Assembly: GCF_001274775.1 (NCBI RefSeq)
Contig: NZ_LGUE01000004.1
Span: 975,147 to 1,039,146, forward strand
Length of the DNA: 64,000 nt
From: Rossellomorea marisflavi
GTDB taxonomy: Bacteria > Bacillota > Bacilli > Bacillales > Bacillaceae_B
Direction: 5' to 3'
In this document: piece after piece, positions 59,160 through 64,000 of the stretch
Layout: every line of letters begins with the position of its first letter
Position numbering within the stretch: the stretch's first letter is position 1
Translations under genes and position numbers: made by a program
The notes under the pieces: model-generated
Told to the model about the DNA's origin: nothing
Database searches by the model: none
Seen by the model: the letters and a program-made list of their open reading frames with translations, nothing else

Positions 59160-60458
59160 TCAGTCCACGAGACCGCAGCGCTCAAAAATCGTATCTACAT
59201 GTTTCAAATGGTAATTGTAATCAAAACAGTCATCGATGTCAGCAGGTGACAATTTTGATGTGATGGCTTCCTCTTCTTCTACGAGTGTGCGGAAGTGCAC
59301 CTGTTTCTCCCATGCTTCCATGGCCTTCGGCTGCACGGTATCGTAGGCTTCTTCACGAGCCATGCCTTTATCAATGAGGGCAAGGAGGACGCGCTGTGAA
59401 TAGATGAGGCCGAGTGTACGGTCCATATTGCGCTTCATGTTCTCCGGGAACACCGTCAAGTTCTTCACGATGTTGGCAAAGCGGTTCAACATGTAGTTGA
59501 GGGCGATTGTCGCATCCGGTAGGATCACACGCTCAGCAGAAGAGTGAGAGATGTCGCGCTCGTGCCAGAGAGGTACATTTTCATAGGCCGTGAGCATATA
59601 ACCCCTGATCACACGAGCCATCCCGGTCATATTCTCAGAACCGATCGGATTACGTTTATGAGGCATGGCAGAAGAGCCTTTTTGCCCCTTGGCGAAGAAT
59701 TCTTCGACTTCACGCGTCTCACTTTTTTGGAGTCCGCGCACTTCGACTGCAAACTTCTCGACGGATGTTGCAATCAGTGCAAGTGTCCCCATGTAATGTG
59801 CGTGACGGTCACGCTGAAGCGTTTGTGTGGAAACAGGTGCCGGTGTGATCCCGAGCTTTTCGCATACATACGCTTCAACAAAAGGATCGATGTTGGCATA
59901 CGTGCCGACAGCACCGGAAATCTTCCCGAATTCAACGCCGGCCGCAGCGTCCTTGAAGCGATCGACATTACGCTTCATCTCTTCATACCACAAGGCAAGC
60001 TTCAACCCGAAAGTGGTCGGCTCTGCGTGCACCCCGTGCGTACGACCCATCATGACCGTATGCTTATGTTCGATGGCTTTTTTCTTCAGAATCTCTACAA
60101 AACGTTCCAGATCCTTCAGGATGATGGCGTTCGCCTGCTTCAGCTGATACGATAGGGCCGTATCCACTACATCCGTCGACGTCAATCCGTAATGGACCCA
60201 TTTCCGTTCTTCTCCGAGGGTCTCGGATACCGCACGTGTGAAGGCGACCACATCATGGCGGGTCTCTTCCTCGATCTCTTTGATGCGATCTACATTGAAT
60301 CCTGCGTTTTCACGGATCTTGGCTACATCTTCCTTCGGGATATCCCCGATTTCAGCCCAGGCTTCGCAAGCGAGGATTTCTACTTCCAACCAAGATTGAA
60401 AGCGATTCTCTTCTGTCCAAATAGCTCCCATCTCTGGGCGCGTATAACGTTCTATCAT
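59160..60458 (-). CDS. purB: Adenylosuccinate lyase PurB
   Basis: 432 residues; acts twice in purine synthesis (SAICAR and adenylosuccinate cleavage). Fumarase-superfamily signature [11 protein letters not shown] (about 262-272), [14 protein letters not shown] (93-106) and [11 protein letters not shown] (about 141-151) are visible. ATGA overlap with purK. Confidence 0.97.
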   Translation of the reverse strand: MIERYTRPEMGAIWTEENRFQSWLEVEILACEAWAEIGDIPKEDVAKIRENAGFNVDRIKEIEEETRHDVVAFTRAVSETLGEERKWVHYGLTSTDVVDTALSYQLKQANAIILKDLERFVEILKKKAIEHKHTVMMGRTHGVHAEPTTFGLKLALWYEEMKRNVDRFKDAAAGVEFGKISGAVGTYANIDPFVEAYVCEKLGITPAPVSTQTLQRDRHAHYMGTLALIATSVEKFAVEVRGLQKSETREVEEFFAKGQKGSSAMPHKRNPIGSENMTGMARVIRGYMLTAYENVPLWHERDISHSSAERVILPDATIALNYMLNRFANIVKNLTVFPENMKRNMDRTLGLIYSQRVLLALIDKGMAREEAYDTVQPKAMEAWEKQVHFRTLVEEEEAITSKLSPADIDDCFDYNYHLKHVDTIFERCGLVD

Positions 60459-61615
60459 CCTTGTCGTCCTCCGATCTTTTCTTGAACCTTCCAGATTCCT
60501 GCACCGTTCACAGAATCCAATGTGGCGTCCATATCATCGGTCAGGATGGTGACATGTCCCATCTTCCGCTTTTCCTTCGGGACGTCCTTTCCGTACAGAT
60601 GAATGAACCAATCGGGCTTTTCTGGAATGGCCTTCATGATAGGCTCTATATGTTCTCCTAATAGGTTGACCATCACAGCATCTTTTAATAAAACGGGTTG
60701 GCGCAGCGGCCAGTTACAGACAGCCTTGATATGCTGTGCAAACTGAGATACATCACATGCTTCGATGGAGAAGTGACCAGAGTTATGAGGGCGTGGTGCC
60801 AGCTCATTGATGAAGATCCTGCCGTCTTCCGTCAGGAACATCTCAATGGCGAGTGTCCCCACGAGATCAAGGGTCTCACTGATCCTCGTCGCCATTTCCA
60901 CCGCCAAATCCGCCACCTCTTCCGTCACCCTCGCAGGAGCAATGGTTTCATGGAGGATGTTGTCTACGTGGATGTTTTCAACGACTGGGAAATGCGTCTG
61001 TTGTCCATCGGGATTGCGTGATACGATCACCGAAATTTCTTTCTCGAATGAGAGCCATTTTTCAAGGACACACGCACCGTTCTTCAACAGTTCGGCCGCT
61101 TCCGGAACGGCTTCCCTTTCCCGGATCACAAACTGCCCTTTTCCGTCGTATCCGCCTCTTGCCGTTTTCAATACTGAAGGATAGCCAAGCCTATCTATAG
61201 TATCATAGATATCCTGTTCTTGTTGAATGACCGCGTAGGGAGCGACCTCGACACCGGCATGGACAAGGGCTTCCTTCTCCATGATCCGGTCCTGGGTGAT
61301 GCGGATCAGCTCCGCCCCCTGGGGAACATACGCCCTTTCACCCAACCATTTCAGGGCTTCATAATCGATGTTCTCAAATTCATAGGTGATGACATCACTC
61401 TCTTCGGCCAACCGGTAGAGGGCATCATATTGATCATATGGAGCCGCGATGACCAGATCTGCCACCTGGGCGCAAGGAGCATTCCTCGCAGGATCAAGAA
61501 CCGCCACCCTGAAGCCGTTGTGTTTGGCTGCAAGGGCCATCATCCTGCCAAGCTGGCCCCCTCCGATGATCCCAATCGTCTGTCCTGGTAAGATTGTTTT
61601 CTTAGTCAAGGTCAT
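60455..61615 (-). CDS. purK: N5-carboxyaminoimidazole ribonucleotide synthase PurK
   Basis: 386 residues (ATG 61615; a GTG one codon earlier is an alternative). ATP- and bicarbonate-dependent. [17 protein letters not shown] (15-31), then ATP-grasp core ([16 protein letters not shown], about 144-159) and [20 protein letters not shown] near 266-285. It overlaps purE by 14 bp. Confidence 0.95.
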   Translation of the reverse strand: MTLTKKTILPGQTIGIIGGGQLGRMMALAAKHNGFRVAVLDPARNAPCAQVADLVIAAPYDQYDALYRLAEESDVITYEFENIDYEALKWLGERAYVPQGAELIRITQDRIMEKEALVHAGVEVAPYAVIQQEQDIYDTIDRLGYPSVLKTARGGYDGKGQFVIREREAVPEAAELLKNGACVLEKWLSFEKEISVIVSRNPDGQQTHFPVVENIHVDNILHETIAPARVTEEVADLAVEMATRISETLDLVGTLAIEMFLTEDGRIFINELAPRPHNSGHFSIEACDVSQFAQHIKAVCNWPLRQPVLLKDAVMVNLLGEHIEPIMKAIPEKPDWFIHLYGKDVPKEKRKMGHVTILTDDMDATLDSVNGAGIWKVQEKIGGRQG

Positions 61616-62081
61616 CACTGCTTTCCATAACGTTTTGTCTCAAGTTGTCCCTTCTCGCCTCGAGAGCTCCTTCGATCCGGCTGTCTTCAACCGAGAGGAT
61701 CTGGGCCGCCAGCAGTCCGGCATTCGTCGCGCCTGCCTTTCCGATCGCCACAGTCGCCACAGGCACCCCGCCCGGCATCTGGACGATGGAGAGGAGGGAA
61801 TCGAGTCCGTTCAATGCCTTCGACTGCACCGGCACTCCGATTACCGGCAGCGTGGTCTTTGCCGCCACCATGCCCGGCAGGTGGGCTGCTCCCCCTGCCC
61901 CTGCAATGATGACCTTCACCCCGCGACCTCTGGCTTCCTCCGCATATGTGAACATATAATCAGGCGTCCTGTGTGCTGATACGACGCGCTTCTCGTAAGG
62001 AACATCCAATTCATCCAATACGTCGCATGCATGCTTCATCGTTTCCCAATCCGATGTACTTCCCATAATCACACCTATCAT
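61602..62081 (-). CDS. purE: N5-CAIR mutase PurE
   Basis: 159 residues from the ATG at 62081 (AGGAGGTG at 8 nt). First gene of the operon. The small class-I PurE motif GSTSDWETM (7-15), [10 protein letters not shown] (about 39-48) and [12 protein letters not shown] (66-77) is complete. Confidence 0.97.
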   Translation of the reverse strand: MIGVIMGSTSDWETMKHACDVLDELDVPYEKRVVSAHRTPDYMFTYAEEARGRGVKVIIAGAGGAAHLPGMVAAKTTLPVIGVPVQSKALNGLDSLLSIVQMPGGVPVATVAIGKAGATNAGLLAAQILSVEDSRIEGALEARRDNLRQNVMESSDDLD

Positions 62082-62103
62082 GAACAAGGCACCTCCTGTG
62101 GTT

Positions 62104-62166
62104 AAAAAACAAAAATACCCGGATCGATTGTTCTCCACAATGAGAGAAAGCAATCGATCCGGGTAT
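62104..62166 (-). terminator. Riboswitch-controlled terminator of the purine operon leader
   Basis: Very strong hairpin, 16-bp arms ATACCCGGATCGATTG / CAATCGATCCGGGTAT, followed by TTTTTGTTTTTT on the minus strand, about 55 nt below the guanine aptamer and ~20 nt above purE. Confidence 0.95.
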
Positions 62167-62223
62167 CATTCACGGACACCAAAATGGGTCCACAAATCAA
62201 GCTTCGATCCAGACAGCTACTTT

Positions 62224-62293
62224 CCTCATAGTCCGACCATTTACGGTAGTCAGGTAGAGACTCATGGGCCATATTCCCATTATTATATGAGGG
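62224..62293 (-). promoter_or_regulatory. Guanine riboswitch aptamer of the pur operon
   Basis: Purine-riboswitch core on the minus strand: P1 CCCTCATA...TATGAGG, the ATATGGCCCATGAGT junction, loop TACCGTAAATGG and J3/1 GGACTATG. The base in GACTAT is C (adenine switches have U), so it should bind guanine/hypoxanthine. Ligand binding is expected to favour the downstream terminator and stop pur transcription. Confidence 0.93.
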
Positions 62294-62313
62294 TATTCGG
62301 TTTATTTGTCTTC

Positions 62314-62342
62314 ATCATAACGTGATACCGGAGGGATGTCAA
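62314..62342 (-). promoter_or_regulatory. Sigma-A promoter of the purine operon
   Basis: TTGACA (62337-62342), 17-nt spacer, TATGAT (62314-62319) on the minus strand. The transcript would start ~10-20 nt before the aptamer. Confidence 0.9.
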
Positions 62343-62344
62343 CG

Positions 62345-62390
62345 AATAATCGAACGATAATAAAAGTCTGAAAATTAATGTTCGTATTTA
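62345..62390. promoter_or_regulatory. Two inverted PurBox-like sites (PurR operator)
   Basis: AATAATCGAACGATAA (plus strand, CGAA 62351-62354) and TTAATGTTCGTATTTA (inverse orientation, TTCG 62381-62384). They lie directly upstream of the -35 hexamer and resemble the paired CGAA PurBoxes bound by the Bacillus purine repressor PurR. Confidence 0.75.
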
Positions 62391-62397
62391 GGAGGTC

Positions 62398-62586
62398 CTA
62401 CTCCTCTATCTTCTTTCCTTCAAAAACAATTGTCTGTTTTACAGGGACATACGTCTCTTTCCCCTGTTCTTCAAAGACAGGCTTTTCCATGCGCCTGACC
62501 GGCATATACCCTTGATCCTTCATGCGATCCAGGCAGTCACCGATCGACTCACCGTCTTTCACTTCAAACAACATCTTCTTACTCAT
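62398..62586 (-). CDS. yebG: NETI-motif family protein YebG
   Basis: 62 residues. Matches the NETI/YebG pattern except that the usual NETI is [39 protein letters not shown]. Function unknown. Overlaps the stop of yebE (ATGA, 62583-62586). The same gene pair lies upstream of purE in B. subtilis. Confidence 0.88.
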   Translation of the reverse strand: MSKKMLFEVKDGESIGDCLDRMKDQGYMPVRRMEKPVFEEQGKETYVPVKQTIVFEGKKIEE

Positions 62587-63134
62587 TTCTTGATTTTCCC
62601 CTTTCGGATGCTCCGAACCTGCTTCACCCAGAATCCACCGTGGATGGTCTTCGGTTCATAAGCAATGATGAACGCCTTCGGGTCGAGCTCCTTAATCGTA
62701 TCATAAAGCCGGATTTCATACTTACGCGGTGTAAGGATCTGCAGCATCATCCGATTCCCCTCGAGGCCATTCGCCTCCCAGTTCGTCACACCGTATCCCC
62801 GTTCACGAAGCTGACCGGGCAGCGCCTTGTCGTATTCCTTCGTAATGACATTCACCGTAATATATCCAAGAGCAAGCTTTTCCTCGATCTTCATCCCCAC
62901 AATGACCCCGATCCCGTACCCCACTGCATAGGCAATGACATTCTGGATCTGATTGAGGTTATCCAAGACGAGCCCAAGCCCGACAACATATATAACAATC
63001 TCAAACATGCTCACAAACGCAGCAATGTACCGATACCCCTTCAACGTCAAGATCATCCTCGTTGTGAAAAACGATACATATACAATATTGATAATAAGGA
63101 TGATGGCGACCATGATATAACTATTCTGCAACAA
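62583..63134 (-). CDS. yebE: DUF2179 membrane protein YebE
   Basis: 183 residues with a TTG start preceded by AGGAGG at 8 nt. Two to three membrane helices in the first ~85 residues (DUF5698-like: [33 protein letters not shown]) and a soluble C-terminal DUF2179 domain that includes [22 protein letters not shown]. Similar to B. subtilis YebE. Function unknown. Confidence 0.88.
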   Translation of the reverse strand: MLQNSYIMVAIILIINIVYVSFFTTRMILTLKGYRYIAAFVSMFEIVIYVVGLGLVLDNLNQIQNVIAYAVGYGIGVIVGMKIEEKLALGYITVNVITKEYDKALPGQLRERGYGVTNWEANGLEGNRMMLQILTPRKYEIRLYDTIKELDPKAFIIAYEPKTIHGGFWVKQVRSIRKGKIKK

Positions 63135-63912
63135 AACCTAATCCTCCTATCCCCTATTATGAAGGGGCCAAATTGAAATCTATTTTACTAGAAAAAGTCT
63201 GCGGAAGAAAGCACAGAAATCAAATCGTTTCGTACAATTTTTGGCAGCGTCCGACTATGGTGTTTATGTTCCCTTTTTTGGGGTTGGTAAACGGGATAGG
63301 CGTGGGGGTTTGAAGGGATTTGGGTTTGGGTTCCGTTCGCAAATATTGTGAGGTAAGTGCTAGGTGACCGGATATGTTTGAAAGTAAGACACCGGGATCG
63401 ATGGTAACGAGCGATGTTCACAAATAGAATAAATGCCAATCTGGCGTTTCGCAAATAAAAACTTGATTATCGCAAATACACTTGAAAATCCCGCAAGTAA
63501 ATCGGAGAATTCCGCTGGTATTTCTTCTCCTGGAGGGAAGCAATACGTCAAAAAGTGCTCAAAATGGACAAATGGCGTTGCTAGGAATGTCGAATGGTGT
63601 CATGAGTAAAAGCCAAACCATTAATTGGAATAAAATAACTCGTAAAAGCATCCTATTCGCACGTATTCATTCTCCATCGCACGGAACGAAAAAAAGTCGC
63701 AAATTAGCGCTACACCCCCATAGCCTCGGCTCCAGATAACGCCTCTGTCCATCCCACTTGGCTGATCATATACTCTCACAGGTCATTAATGACTTAAAAG
63801 ACCTTTTCTCCCCTCACTTAGAAGAGATGTCCCCCTCCCGTTCTCTATTCCCCTGTATTGATAACTCCTGCGCATTCCTATTTCATTCTTCCCATTCAAC
63901 AAAAAACACCAC
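63135..63912. other. Non-coding region between yebE and the rRNA operon terminator
   Basis: About 780 bp. No credible gene; a short 21-nt periodic repeat is present at 63450-63533. The rest is AT-biased DNA with scattered T-runs and no recognisable RNA gene. Reading frames within it lack ribosome binding sites or family patterns. Confidence 0.6.
63450..63533 (+). repeat. Four degenerate 21-nt repeats (CGCAAATA type)
   Basis: CGCAAATAAAAAC..., CGCAAATACACTTG..., CGCAAGTAAATCGG... and CGCTGGTATTTCTT... begin at 63450, 63471, 63492 and 63513, giving three equal 21-nt steps. The first three share CGCAARTA plus an AT-rich end; the fourth is more divergent. Confidence 0.65.
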
Positions 63913-63945
63913 AAAAAAAGCAGCCCATCAAATGAGCTGCTTTTT
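63913..63945 (-). terminator. Intrinsic terminator of the rRNA operon
   Basis: AAAAAGCAGC-...-GCTGCTTTTTTT on the minus strand, 8 nt past the 3' end of 5S rRNA. Confidence 0.92.
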
Positions 63946-63952
63946 ATACTTT

Positions 63953-64000
63953 GCCTGGCGACGTCCTACTCTCACAGGGGGAGATCCCCCAACTACCATC
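63953..64000 (-). rRNA. rrf: 5S ribosomal RNA (3' part; 5' end beyond the window)
   Basis: The reverse complement ends ...GATGGTAGTTGGGGGATC, CCCCTGTGAGAGTAGGAC, GTCGCCAGGC, the invariant 3' half of Firmicute 5S rRNA. The 5' half lies outside the window. The rRNA operon therefore reads towards the purine genes. Confidence 0.97.

Noticed and set aside
63482..63739. Plus-strand 85-codon frame near the rRNA operon
   Set aside because: Overlaps the 21-nt repeats, no ribosome binding site, no recognisable protein pattern.

Overview
This window is chromosomal DNA of a Firmicute in the Bacillaceae. The ribosome binding sites are of AGGAGG type, intrinsic terminators are abundant, TPP and guanine riboswitches are present, and nearly every gene has an obvious Bacillus counterpart. 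Gene blocks match the Bacillus subtilis pur / yerABC-pcrBA-ligA-yerH / gatCAB / dgkB-rlmCD neighbourhood. Base composition looks moderate (about half G+C), with an aceBA glyoxylate shunt and an EYxxD small membrane protein. That suggests a marine or soil Bacillus sensu lato (for example a Rossellomorea-like lineage) rather than B. subtilis itself; the genus is an inference. There is no prophage, IS element, CRISPR array or tRNA that I can see. Most genes are on the minus strand and read away from an rRNA operon whose 5S gene (3' part) enters at the right edge.

Left part (1-20 kb): a mixed housekeeping and accessory zone. It holds thiT behind a TPP riboswitch, a ZIP metal transporter, an ABC-2 type exporter pair, a stressosome RsbR paralogue, a TPR-dynamin-like GTPase, an MFS transporter, pxpBC (5-oxoprolinase subunits without pxpA), rlmCD with small satellites, dgkB, an arylamine N-acetyltransferase-like gene, an Xre regulator, and a thioredoxin-fold protein. 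A small module follows: a DUF4257-like membrane protein flanked by two divergently placed ~50-residue proteins that resemble each other. At 19.8-20.7 kb there is a non-coding region with three tandem 234-bp repeats.

Middle (20.7-39 kb): the gatCAB amidotransferase operon, a cupin and an AbrB-type membrane protein on the plus strand, yueI, then the full arginine operon argCJBD-carAB-argF (start near 35.75 kb, with an AT-rich putative AhrC operator). Next comes aceB-aceA (malate synthase, isocitrate lyase) behind a pair of palindromes.

Right part (39-64 kb): camS(yerH), ligA, pcrA, pcrB (DNA repair/replication and archaeal-type lipid synthesis), yerC, yerB and yerA; a His-rich DUF2892 protein and a 36-residue EYxxD membrane peptide on the plus strand; then the twelve-gene purine operon purEKBCSQLFMNHD. 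That operon is driven by a clear sigma-A promoter with two PurBox-like CGAA sites and a guanine riboswitch with a strong terminator. It contains an additional terminator-like hairpin between purB and purC. Upstream are yebG (NETI family), yebE (DUF2179) and ~0.8 kb of non-coding DNA carrying a 21-nt periodic repeat, next to the rRNA terminator and 5S RNA.

I did not find a convincing wholly new system. The best candidates for new biology are the DUF4257/twin small-protein module, the purB-purC attenuator-like hairpin, the translational-type TPP switch on thiT, and the triplicated palindromic repeat.
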